Made by a program: the position numbers and the translations under genes. From an uncultured Oxalobacteraceae bacterium (GTDB taxonomy: Bacteria > Pseudomonadota > Gammaproteobacteria > Burkholderiales > Burkholderiaceae): 8,623 nucleotides of DNA. Positions 1-6,289 of this stretch are shown one piece after another. Below the pieces are notes generated by a model that worked only from the letters and a program-made list of their open reading frames with translations, made no database searches and was not told the DNA's origin. The stretch's first letter is position 1; every line of letters starts with the position of its first letter. The stretch spans positions 1 to 8,623 of the forward strand of contig CAMLIL010000149.1 of NCBI GenBank assembly GCA_946480015.1. Reading direction: 5' to 3'.

Positions 1-1088
1 TGGCCGTCAAGTACCGGGTCGACGGCGTGCTCGATCACGCCACCTCGGTGGGCGGGGTGGAAGTGGCCGAACACATCATCTCGCGCCTGAAGGTGCTGGC
101 CGAACTCGACATCGCCGAACGCCGCGTGCCGCAGGACGGCAGCTTCCGGGTCGAGTCGGGCGGGCGCGAAATCGACCTGCGCGTCTCGATCATGCCGAGC
201 ATTCACGGCGAGGACGCGGTCATCCGGATTCTCGACAAGCGCGCCATGATCGAATCCTATGGCTCGCTCACCCTGGAAGCGCTGGGCTTCGACGCGCCCT
301 CGCTGGCCTCGCTGCGCGTGCTGGCGCAGGAAGCCTATGGCATGCTGCTGGTCACCGGGCCGACCGGTTCCGGCAAGACCACCACCCTGTACGCGGCGCT
401 GACGGAGATCCACAACGGCCGCGAAAAGATCATCACCATCGAAGACCCGGTCGAGTACCAGCTGCCCGGCATCCTGCAAATTCCGGTCAACGAGAAAAAG
501 GGCCTGACCTTTGCCAAGGGCCTGCGCTCGATCCTGCGCCACGATCCCGACAAGATCATGGTCGGCGAAATCCGCGACCGCGAGACCGCCGAAATCGCCG
601 TGCAGTCCGCGCTGACCGGTCACCTGGTGCTCACCACCGTGCACGCCAATAACGTGTTCGACGTGTTCGGCCGCTTCACCCACATGGGCATCGACCCGTA
701 TGCTTTCGTGTCGGCCCTGAACGGCATCTGGGCGCAGCGCCTGGTGCGCATGAACTGCCCGCACTGCGCGGCCCAATACACGCCCACCGACGCCGAACTG
801 GCCTCGGTCAACCTGGAACGCAAGGACGTGCACGACTACCTGTTTATGGAAGGCAAAGGCTGCGGCGATTGCCGCGGTACCGGCTACAAGGGGCGCCGCT
901 CGATCGCCGAAATCCTCACCCTCAACGACGAGATCCGCGAACTGATCGTCGACAAGCGCCCGATCCGCCAGATCAAGCAGGCCGCCTACGAGAACGGCAC
1001 GCGCAGCCTGCGCCTGGCCGCGCTCGACCTGGTTAAACGCGGCGCCACCACCATCACCGAAATCAAGCGGGTGACTTTGCATGCGTAG
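1..1088 (+). CDS. GspE/PilB-family assembly ATPase, 5'-truncated by window edge
   Basis: Hexameric cytoplasmic ATPase that powers assembly of a pilus or pseudopilus. The frame is open from base 3 (AVKYRVDGVL), matching the end of the family's N2 domain. The start therefore lies outside the window, and the GTG at 27 is internal. Visible motifs are Walker A GPTGSGKTT (357-383), the Asp box ITIEDPVEY (from about 432), Walker B KIMVGEIRD with catalytic Glu at 567-569, the His box TGHLVLTTVHAN, and a zinc-type tetracysteine, CPHC (756-767) and CGDC (861-872). About 360 residues are visible. Full-length relatives have roughly 550-600, so the N-terminal part that contacts the platform is missing. 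The tetracysteine marks the extension ATPases (GspE/PilB/MshE) rather than the PilT retraction class. The last 8 nt overlap the next gene. Family is certain; GspE, PilB or MshE orthology cannot be settled from this fragment. Confidence 0.95.
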   Translation, partial: AVKYRVDGVLDHATSVGGVEVAEHIISRLKVLAELDIAERRVPQDGSFRVESGGREIDLRVSIMPSIHGEDAVIRILDKRAMIESYGSLTLEALGFDAPSLASLRVLAQEAYGMLLVTGPTGSGKTTTLYAALTEIHNGREKIITIEDPVEYQLPGILQIPVNEKKGLTFAKGLRSILRHDPDKIMVGEIRDRETAEIAVQSALTGHLVLTTVHANNVFDVFGRFTHMGIDPYAFVSALNGIWAQRLVRMNCPHCAAQYTPTDAELASVNLERKDVHDYLFMEGKGCGDCRGTGYKGRRSIAEILTLNDEIRELIVDKRPIRQIKQAAYENGTRSLRLAALDLVKRGATTITEIKRVTLHA

Positions 1089-1854
1089 ACGTTTCGGACA
1101 GGCGCTGCGCATCGGCGTATCCCCCCGCGCGCTGGCGCTGGTCGCCACCAGCCGTTTCCAGCGCGGCCAGGTCAAGGTGCTGGCCGAGCAGCGCTGCGCC
1201 GATGCCGCCATCGACACCATCTGCGCCGGCGTGCGCGGCCTGCTGTCCGAGGCCGGCTGCGACGGCTGGCCGGTGAGCTTCGTCGTCGCCGACGAACTGG
1301 CGCGCCTGTGGCAGGTCGCGCCGCCGCCGGGCAGCGCCCGCCTGGCCGACCTGGAAGCGGCCGCCGGCCTGCGCTTCCAGACCCTGTACGGCGAGGCGCC
1401 GCTGGCCTGGAAGATCGTGGCCGACTACGATGCCGACGCCGCCTTCATGGCCGCGGCGCTGCCGCGCCAGTTGCTGGCGCTGCTGGAGCAGGCCGCCAGC
1501 GCCCATCGCCTCAAGGTGATCGAGGTGGTGCCGCAGTTCGTGGCCGGCTGGAACCGCTGGCATGGCGCGCTCAAGCCGGACGCCTGGTATGGACTGGTGC
1601 AGGAGCGTGTGCTGACCTTGAGCGCGGGCGGCGCGGTGCGCGCCATCGCGCTGCCGGTGGATGCCGGCAGCGACTGGATCGCCCGGCAGCTCGAACGCGA
1701 GGCGCTGCGCCTGAACCTGCCGGCGCCCAGCCGCCTGATGGTGTCGGGCGAGGTGCCCGAAAGCTGGTCCAACGGCGCCCTGTGCACGCTGCTGGGCGAG
1801 CGCGCCGAATGGAGCCCCGCTGTGCGTCTGGCCGTCACCGGGAGCGCCGCATGA
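1081..1854 (+). CDS. PilM/GspL-cytoplasmic-domain-like assembly platform protein
   Basis: 257 aa, no signal peptide and no membrane segment, so predicted cytoplasmic. It sits between the ATPase and a PilN-like gene, the position of PilM in pilMNOP operons. The N-terminus LRIGVSPRALALV (about 9-21) looks like the first strand-turn-strand of the actin-like fold. Residues 169-191 (WYGLVQERVLTLSAGGAV...) look like the matching second-lobe hairpin. The phosphate-binding D-I-G signatures of ATP-binding PilM are not apparent, so it resembles the nucleotide-free cytoplasmic domains of GspL or MshI more than true PilM. Expected role: bridge between the ATPase and the cytoplasmic tail of the next gene's product. 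The start ATG lies inside the end of the ATPase gene (shared ATGCGTAG) with only a weak Shine-Dalgarno, suggesting translational coupling. The assignment rests mainly on context; sequence similarity is low. Confidence 0.7.
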   Translation: MRRRFGQALRIGVSPRALALVATSRFQRGQVKVLAEQRCADAAIDTICAGVRGLLSEAGCDGWPVSFVVADELARLWQVAPPPGSARLADLEAAAGLRFQTLYGEAPLAWKIVADYDADAAFMAAALPRQLLALLEQAASAHRLKVIEVVPQFVAGWNRWHGALKPDAWYGLVQERVLTLSAGGAVRAIALPVDAGSDWIARQLEREALRLNLPAPSRLMVSGEVPESWSNGALCTLLGERAEWSPAVRLAVTGSAA

Positions 1855-2393
1855 AGCGCGTGCGCATCGATTTCGCCCAGCCCAGCCTGGGCCGCGCGCT
1901 GTACCGCGCCGGTCCCGGCACCTGGCTGATGCTGCTGGCCGCGCTGGCGCTGTGCGCCGCAGCCGGCCTGCTCGGCTGGCGGCTGGTCCAGCAGACGCAC
2001 CGCTACGACGCCGAACTGGCCGAGGCGCGCCTGCGCGTGGCCCCGCCGCCGCCCGCGCCGGTGGCGCAGCTGCCGCGGATATCGGAAGTGCAGGCCGCCG
2101 CCGTCAACGCCGCCGTGCTGCAATTGAATCTGCCGTGGCGCGCCCTGGCCGACGCCGTGGCCGACGCCACCCCGGCCACGATCGCCTTGCTGGCGCTGGA
2201 GCCGGATGCGCGCAAGCATGCCGTCAAGCTCACCGCCGAAGCCAAGAACGCCGACGACATGGTCGCCTACGTCGAACAGCTCGGCAAGCAGGAACTGTTC
2301 ACCGGCGTGACCCTGACCCGCCATGAAATCAACGAGCAGGACCCGCACCGTCCGATCCGCTTCCAGATCGAAGCCTTGTGGAGCGCGCCATGA
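1851..2393 (+). CDS. PilN-like inner-membrane assembly protein
   Basis: 180 aa bitopic protein. It has a short basic cytoplasmic N-terminus (MKRVRIDFAQ), one hydrophobic helix at about 24-46, a brief helix, then an APPPPAP linker (64-70). A periplasmic domain follows at about 92-178 (LPWRALADAVADATPATIALLALEP ... VTLTRHEI ... PIRFQIEALW). The PW-x-ALADA-V opening and the closing RHE(I/V)...RPIRF pattern are typical of PilN-family ferredoxin-like domains. The cytoplasmic segment probably docks to the PilM-like protein, and the periplasmic domain to the PilO-like one. The ATG is chosen over the long upstream open frame because GGGAG (1840-1844) lies 6 nt before it, it overlaps the previous stop as ATGA, and upstream residues in this frame are an out-of-frame reading of the previous gene. 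The coiled coil after the membrane segment is much shorter than in classical PilN. Confidence 0.8.
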   Translation: MKRVRIDFAQPSLGRALYRAGPGTWLMLLAALALCAAAGLLGWRLVQQTHRYDAELAEARLRVAPPPPAPVAQLPRISEVQAAAVNAAVLQLNLPWRALADAVADATPATIALLALEPDARKHAVKLTAEAKNADDMVAYVEQLGKQELFTGVTLTRHEINEQDPHRPIRFQIEALWSAP

Positions 2394-2941
2394 ATCTGTC
2401 CGCACTGATGCTGCGTGCGCGCCTGGCCCTGGCCGCGCTCGGACCGCTGCGCGCCGCCGCCGTGGTGTTATGCCTGGGCGGTGCGCTGGCCCTGTGGTGG
2501 CTGGCGCCGCAGCGCGCACTGCTGGCCGAAACGCATGCCGCCGCGCTGCGTCTGGCCAAGGCGCCGCCGCCGGTCGTGCTCAGCGCGCCGGTCGTGGCCA
2601 ACCAGAACCTGACCGCGTTCTACGCGGCGCTGGGCGAAGCGCACTACACCGAGCAGCAGGTGGGCACCCTGTTCGCGCTGGCTGCCAAATCCGGCCTCAC
2701 GCTCAGCCAGGGCGAGTACAAGAGCGGACACGATGCCCCCGCGCGCGTGGCGACCTACCAGATCACCTTGCCGGTCAAGGGCAGCTATAGGGCGATCTGG
2801 CAGTTCGCCATGCAGGCGCTGCGCGCCATGCCGTTTGCCTCGCTCGACGAAATCAGCTTCAAGCGCGACAACGTCAACGACGCCAACGTCGAAGCGCGCC
2901 TGCGCTTCACCTTGTACCTGGGGGAGGGGCGCCATGAATAA
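2390..2941 (+). CDS. PilO/GspM-like inner-membrane assembly protein
   Basis: 183 aa, with the same layout as the preceding PilN-like protein. It has one membrane helix at about 20-39 (LRAAAVVLCLGGALALWWLAP), a short helix, an APPP linker (58-61), then a periplasmic alpha/beta domain of about 72-178. That domain contains FYAALGEAHYTEQQVGTLFALAAKSGL, then YQITLPVKGSYRAIWQFAMQAL, and the closing strand VEARLRFTLYL. The sequence 'ITLPVKGSY..iwqF...L....PF.slDeI' is characteristic of the PilO/GspM ferredoxin-like fold. It probably heterodimerises with the PilN-like protein and links it to the PilP/GspC-like protein. Start: ATG overlapping the previous stop (ATGA), with GGAG (2380-2383) 6 nt upstream. 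An in-frame extension upstream to 2378 is possible but unsupported. Confidence 0.78.
   Translation: MNLSALMLRARLALAALGPLRAAAVVLCLGGALALWWLAPQRALLAETHAAALRLAKAPPPVVLSAPVVANQNLTAFYAALGEAHYTEQQVGTLFALAAKSGLTLSQGEYKSGHDAPARVATYQITLPVKGSYRAIWQFAMQALRAMPFASLDEISFKRDNVNDANVEARLRFTLYLGEGRHE
2920..2929 (+). promoter_or_regulatory. Strong purine-rich ribosome binding site
   Basis: GGGGGAGGGG lies within the 3' end of the PilO-like gene, with its GGAGG core 6 nt before the ATG at 2934. It fixes the start of the PilP/GspC-like gene inside the upstream coding sequence (8-nt overlap ATGAATAA). It is the strongest Shine-Dalgarno in the operon. Confidence 0.7.
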
Positions 2942-3464
2942 GCGCGTACTTGCCCTGCTTGCCGTGGCCGCGGCCATCGGCGCCCTGATGGTGTTCGACC
3001 GCGGCGCGCCCGGGTCCGGCGTGGTCGAAGCGGTCGAGCGCAATGCGCCGAAGCTGGCCGCCGCGCCGGCCAAACCGGGTGCGCCGGAACCGGCCATCCT
3101 GCGCCTGATCCCGCGCGCCGAACTGATCGGCGCCGACGACGAAGCCATGGGTGGCGGCAACGGCCTGTTCGGCACCCAGAACTGGAATCCGCCGCCGCCC
3201 GCGCCGCCGCCGGCGATGGTGGGGCCGCCGCCGCCGCCACCGCCGCCCACCGCGCCGCCGCTGCCGTTCACCTATCTGGGCAAGGCGCGCGAAGGCGGGG
3301 TGTGGGAAGTCTATCTGGTCCGCGGCGACAAGACTTACGTTGCAAAGATCAAGGACACCATCGATGGCGTGTACCGCGTGGACGCGATCAGGCCGCCGAT
3401 GATGACCTTTACCTATCTGCCCCTGAACCAGGAGCAGACGCTTAATATTGGAGTGTTCGACTGA
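2934..3464 (+). CDS. PilP/GspC-like inner-membrane protein with polyproline linker
   Basis: 176 aa. The N-terminal MNKR plus hydrophobic stretch at 5-21 is an uncleaved anchor or signal; there is no lipobox Cys, unlike classical PilP. A disordered Ala/Pro linker spans about 23-111, including PPPPAPPP (86-93) and eight consecutive prolines (98-105). The C-terminal domain, about 111-174, reads PFTYLGK...GVWEVYLVRGDKTYVAKIKDTI.GVYRVDAI...MTFTYLPLNQEQTL. This matches the layout of the beta-sandwich homology-region domain of GspC/PilP: (P)F.y.G, a 'vfL..g...y.v..Gd.l.g.Y.V..I' core, and a final hydrophobic strand. Its expected role is to connect the inner-membrane platform to the N0 domain of the secretin encoded directly downstream. 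Its stop overlaps the secretin start (TGATG). Family placement is by pattern and position; sequence-level support is moderate. Confidence 0.72.
   Translation: MNKRVLALLAVAAAIGALMVFDRGAPGSGVVEAVERNAPKLAAAPAKPGAPEPAILRLIPRAELIGADDEAMGGGNGLFGTQNWNPPPPAPPPAMVGPPPPPPPPTAPPLPFTYLGKAREGGVWEVYLVRGDKTYVAKIKDTIDGVYRVDAIRPPMMTFTYLPLNQEQTLNIGVFD
3189..3266 (+). repeat. CCG-rich low-complexity tract encoding polyproline linker
   Basis: A run of mostly CCG codons in the PilP/GspC-like gene. It includes eight Pro codons in a row at 3225-3248, interrupted only at the third base by CCA and CCC. It encodes the extended linker before the folded domain. Confidence 0.85.
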
Positions 3465-5443
3465 TGGCTAGCCTATTTTCCGGCAATCGCTGCCGCAACC
3501 TGCCACGCCTGCTGGCATTGCTGGCCGTGCTGACGCTATCCGGCTGCGCGGGCCAGCTGGCCTATCAAAACGCGCGCTCGCTGGCGGCGCAGGACAAGGT
3601 CGAGGAAGCGCTGCTCAAGTTCCGCGAAGCGGTCGACGCCGACCCCTCCAACCCGGCCTTCCGGACCGCCTTCCTCAACGCGCGCGACCGCAACGCCATC
3701 CGGCTGGTGGAGCAGGGCGAGCGCGCCCTGGCGGCGGGCAAGCCGGAATTGGCGCGCCAGGCCTACCAGCGCGCGCTGTCGATCGATCCGGCGCACGAGC
3801 GCGCCCGCGCCGGCCTGCGCCTGCTCGAAGCCGATGCGCGCCACAGCCGCATGATGGCCGACGCCAGCGCCGCCATGGAACGCAAGGATTACGAAACGGC
3901 GCGCCAGAGGGCCGCCGCCGTGCTGGCCGAGCGTCCTTCGCATGAAGCGGCGCGCCTGATGCTGGCCGAGGTCACCGAAAAGACCGCGCCCGCCCTGGAA
4001 AACAGCGGCCTGGCGGCGGCCTACAAGCAGCCGATCAGCATCGAATTCCGCGACGCCCCGCTCAAGCAGATCTTTGAACTCATTTCGCGCCGCTCCGGCC
4101 TGAACTTCCTGTTCGATAAGGACGTCAAGACCGACCAGCGCGCCTCGATCTTCCTGAAAAACAGCACCGTCGAAGCGGCCGTGTACTACCTGCTGGTGAC
4201 CAACCAGCTGGAGCAGCAGGTCATGGACGGCAACACCGTGCTGGTCTACCCGAACATCGCCGCCAAGCTGAAGGACTATCAGGAGATGGTCGTCAAGACC
4301 TTCTTCCTGGCCAATGCCGAGGCCAAGACGGTGGCCAACACGCTCAAGGTGATTTTGAAAGCGCGCGACGTGGTGGTCGACGACAAGCTCAACCTGATCA
4401 TCCTGCGCGACAACCCGGAAGCGGTCAAGCTGGCCACCCGCCTGATCGCCCTGCAGGACGTGGCCGAGCCGGAAGTCATGCTCGAAGTCGAGATCCTCGA
4501 AATCAAGCGCAGCCGCCTGCTGGAACTGGGCGTGACCTGGCCCGACAAGCTGGCCCTGGCGCCGATCACTTCGGCCACCAGCGGCCCGCTGACCATCAAT
4601 CAGCTGCGCGGCCTGAACCGCGACAATGTCGGCCTCTCCGGCGTCTCCGCCACCCTCTCGGCCAACAAGACCGATGGCGATTCCAACACCCTGGCCAATC
4701 CGCGCATCCGCGTGCGCAACAAGGAAAAGGCCAAGGTCGTGATCGGCGAAAAGGTACCGTCGATTACCACCACGATTTCGCCCGGCGCGACTGCCGGCTT
4801 TTCCCAGGAATCGGTCAATTACCTGGACGTGGGCTTGACGCTCAATGTCGAGCCGACCATCTATTTGAACAATGAAGTGGCGATCCGTATCGCCCTGCAG
4901 GTCAGCAACCTGGTCGGCTCGATGACCACCAAGAACGGCACCACCGCGTACCAGATCGGCACCCGCGAAGCGACCACGATGCTGCAATTGAAGGATGGCG
5001 AAAACCAGGTGCTGGCCGGCCTGATCAACAACGAAGACCGCAGCAACGGCACCAAGGTCCCCTTCCTGGGCGAGATTCCGCTGATCGGGCGCCTGTTCGG
5101 CACCAGCAAGGATGGCAACGACAAGACCGAAATCGTGCTGTCGATCACGCCTCACCTGATCCGCAACATCCAGCGGCCGTCAGCGGCCGCGTCCGAGTTC
5201 AATGCCGGTACCGAGACCACGTTCCGGCGCCGTCCCGATTCGGTGCCGGTGCCGGCCGGCAAAGTTGGCGCGCCCGCCGCACCAGCGCCGGCACCTGCTC
5301 CGGCCGCGCCGCCGGCCGCCCCGGCCTTGCCGCTGGCCGCGCCGGTGCACGCCCCGGTCCCGGCGCCGCCGGTGCCTGCCGTGCCGCAACCGACCGGCGT
5401 CACCGTCACGCCGATTCCCGCGCCCGAGGTGAAGCAGCAATGA
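3464..5443 (+). CDS. Lipoprotein secretin with N-terminal TPR repeats (GspD/PilQ/MshL superfamily)
   Basis: 659 aa outer-membrane channel subunit. The N-terminus is a lipoprotein signal: basic (NRCRNLPR), hydrophobic (16-25), then lipobox LSGC with acyl-acceptor Cys28 (codon 3545-3547). Residues 33-165 contain about three TPR-like helix pairs (e.g. YQNARSLAAQDKVEEALLKF and RALAAGKPELARQAYQRAL). The STN/N0 domain follows at about 191-262 (SIEFRDAPLKQIFELISRRS), an N1/KH-like domain at about 275-332 (KTFFLANAEAKTVANTLKVI), and the secretin core at about 336-570. The core ends in the signature VPFLGEIPLIGRLFG (532-546) and TEIVLSITPHLIR. Only one N1-like module is evident, against several in classical GspD. 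The last ~85 residues are Ala/Pro-rich. The lipid anchor suggests a self-piloting liposecretin, as known for HxcQ. GGAG at 3450-3453 is the likely RBS. The family call is certain; the secreted substrate is unknown. Confidence 0.95.
   Translation: MASLFSGNRCRNLPRLLALLAVLTLSGCAGQLAYQNARSLAAQDKVEEALLKFREAVDADPSNPAFRTAFLNARDRNAIRLVEQGERALAAGKPELARQAYQRALSIDPAHERARAGLRLLEADARHSRMMADASAAMERKDYETARQRAAAVLAERPSHEAARLMLAEVTEKTAPALENSGLAAAYKQPISIEFRDAPLKQIFELISRRSGLNFLFDKDVKTDQRASIFLKNSTVEAAVYYLLVTNQLEQQVMDGNTVLVYPNIAAKLKDYQEMVVKTFFLANAEAKTVANTLKVILKARDVVVDDKLNLIILRDNPEAVKLATRLIALQDVAEPEVMLEVEILEIKRSRLLELGVTWPDKLALAPITSATSGPLTINQLRGLNRDNVGLSGVSATLSANKTDGDSNTLANPRIRVRNKEKAKVVIGEKVPSITTTISPGATAGFSQESVNYLDVGLTLNVEPTIYLNNEVAIRIALQVSNLVGSMTTKNGTTAYQIGTREATTMLQLKDGENQVLAGLINNEDRSNGTKVPFLGEIPLIGRLFGTSKDGNDKTEIVLSITPHLIRNIQRPSAAASEFNAGTETTFRRRPDSVPVPAGKVGAPAAPAPAPAPAAPPAAPALPLAAPVHAPVPAPPVPAVPQPTGVTVTPIPAPEVKQQ
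5255..5386 (+). repeat. GC-rich Ala/Pro low-complexity tail of the secretin
   Basis: Residues 598-641 of the secretin are almost entirely Ala, Pro and Val (e.g. PAAPAPAPAPAAPPAAP), encoded by imperfectly repeated GCC/GCG/CCG codons. The segment lies after the secretin core and should be disordered. Confidence 0.75.
5426..5432 (+). promoter_or_regulatory. Ribosome binding site deciding the GspG-like start
   Basis: GAGGTGA ends 7 nt before the ATG at 5440 and 10 nt before the adjacent ATG at 5443. The spacing and the ATGA overlap with the secretin stop favour 5440, giving a five-residue prepilin leader (MMRRG). Confidence 0.6.
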
Positions 5444-5910
5444 TGCGGCGCGGCTTTACGCTGATCGAATTGCTGGTGACACTGGCGATTCTGGCCATGC
5501 TCGGCACCCTGGTGGTGCCGGTGACGCAGGTCACGATGCAGCGTAAGAACGAGCAGGAACTGCGCCATGCCCTGCGCGAGATCCGCAATGGCATCGACGC
5601 TTACAAGAAGGCTTACGACGAAGGGCGTCTTCCGCGCGTGCTCAACAGTAACGGCTACCCGAAAAACCTGGAGATCCTGGTCGAAGGGGTGGCCGACCAG
5701 CGCAGCCCCAAGCGCGCCAAGATCCATTTCCTGCGCCGCATCCCGCGCGACCCCTTCAACCCGGACAGCGAGTTGAGCGATGCCCAGACCTGGGGCAAGC
5801 GCAGCTATGCCAGCGAAGCGGCCGAGCCGCAGGAAGGCGAAGATGTCTACGATGTGTATTCGCTGTCGCCGCGCGTCGGCCTGAACGACGTGCCTTACCG
5901 GAAGTGGTGA
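5440..5910 (+). CDS. gspG: GspG-like major pseudopilin
   Basis: 156 aa class III prepilin. Leader MMRRG is followed by FTLIELLVTLAILAMLGTLVVP, with predicted prepilin-peptidase cleavage between G5 and F6. The canonical Glu is at mature position 5 (E10), and Pro27 falls at mature position 22. A long N-terminal helix is followed by an amphipathic segment (EQELRHALREIRNGIDAYKKAYD), NGYPKNLEILVEG, and IPRDPF (101-106). The C-terminal sheet region is DVYDVYSLSPRVGLNDVPYRKW. The L..LveG...ipRDPF....W....Y...DvYS layout is the GspG pattern, with the C-terminal loop where classical GspG binds calcium, although the acidic ligands are not obvious here. It probably forms the bulk of the pseudopilus. The stop overlaps the next start (TGATG). 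Confidence 0.88.
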   Translation: MMRRGFTLIELLVTLAILAMLGTLVVPVTQVTMQRKNEQELRHALREIRNGIDAYKKAYDEGRLPRVLNSNGYPKNLEILVEGVADQRSPKRAKIHFLRRIPRDPFNPDSELSDAQTWGKRSYASEAAEPQEGEDVYDVYSLSPRVGLNDVPYRKW

Positions 5911-6287
5911 TGAAGCATAAACCCGCAGGATTTACCCTGATCGAATTGCTGGTGGTGCTGGGCATCGTGGCGCTGCTGCTGACCCTGGCCGTGCCGCGTT
6001 TCTTCCCCAGCATCGACAACGCCAAGGAAACCATCCTGGCCGATAATCTGCGCAACACCCGCGCGGTGATCGACCAGTACTACGCCGACACCGGCCGCTA
6101 TCCGGAATCGCTGGAGCAGCTGGTCGAGAAAAAATACCTGCGCAGCGTTCCGGTGGACCCGATCACCGAAAGCAGCACCACCTGGCTGATCGTGCCGCCG
6201 GACGACGCCACCAAGGGGACGGTCTACAGCGTCCGCAGCGGTGCGCCGGGCAGCGGCCGCAACGGCAAGCCGTTTTCCGACTGGTAG
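5910..6287 (+). CDS. Second GspG-type pseudopilin (short)
   Basis: 125 aa class III prepilin. Leader MKHKPAG is followed by FTLIELLVVLGIVALLLTLAVP, with predicted cleavage between G7 and F8 and Glu at mature position 5 (E12). The amphipathic helix AKETILADNLRNTRAVIDQYYADTG leads into RYPESLEQLVEKKYLRSVPVDPIT, then a short strand region VYSVRSG and the C-terminus GKPFSDW. The 'YP.sLe.LV...YLr.vPvDP.t' segment is the standard pseudopilin G pattern. It is shorter than usual GspG (~145 aa), and the C-terminal loop is Gly-rich with no evident calcium ligands. ATG 5910 is preferred over two in-frame GTGs just upstream because GGAAG (5900-5904) is 5 nt before it and it overlaps the previous stop. 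Likely a second major or minor component of the same pseudopilus. Confidence 0.87.
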   Translation: MKHKPAGFTLIELLVVLGIVALLLTLAVPRFFPSIDNAKETILADNLRNTRAVIDQYYADTGRYPESLEQLVEKKYLRSVPVDPITESSTTWLIVPPDDATKGTVYSVRSGAPGSGRNGKPFSDW

Positions 6288-6289
6288 CC

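Noticed and set aside
27..29. GTG at 27 as a true start of the ATPase gene
   Set aside because: The frame continues upstream with KYRVDGVL, a conserved part of the ATPase family, so the start is outside the window.
1308..1850. In-frame 181-codon extension upstream of the PilN-like ATG at 1851
   Set aside because: This part overlaps the PilM-like gene in another frame and is Arg/Ala/Gly-rich noise. The ATG at 1851 has a good Shine-Dalgarno and an ATGA overlap.
1425..2519. 364-codon minus-strand open frame across the PilM/N/O-like genes
   Set aside because: It crosses three well-supported sense genes and has shadow-type composition with no domain.
3189..3266. CCG-rich tract as a CRISPR or structured tandem repeat
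   Set aside because: It is explained by the polyproline-coding segment; there are no spacers or fixed repeat unit.
3536..5155. 539-codon open frame on the minus strand opposite the secretin gene
   Set aside because: It is the antisense of a strongly supported secretin in high-GC DNA, where long shadow frames are common. Its translation is His/Asp/Gln/Arg-rich low-complexity with no domain.
5904..5909. GTG codons at 5904 and 5907 as starts of the second pseudopilin
   Set aside because: They only add two residues to the leader. ATG 5910 has the better codon, RBS spacing and TGATG overlap.
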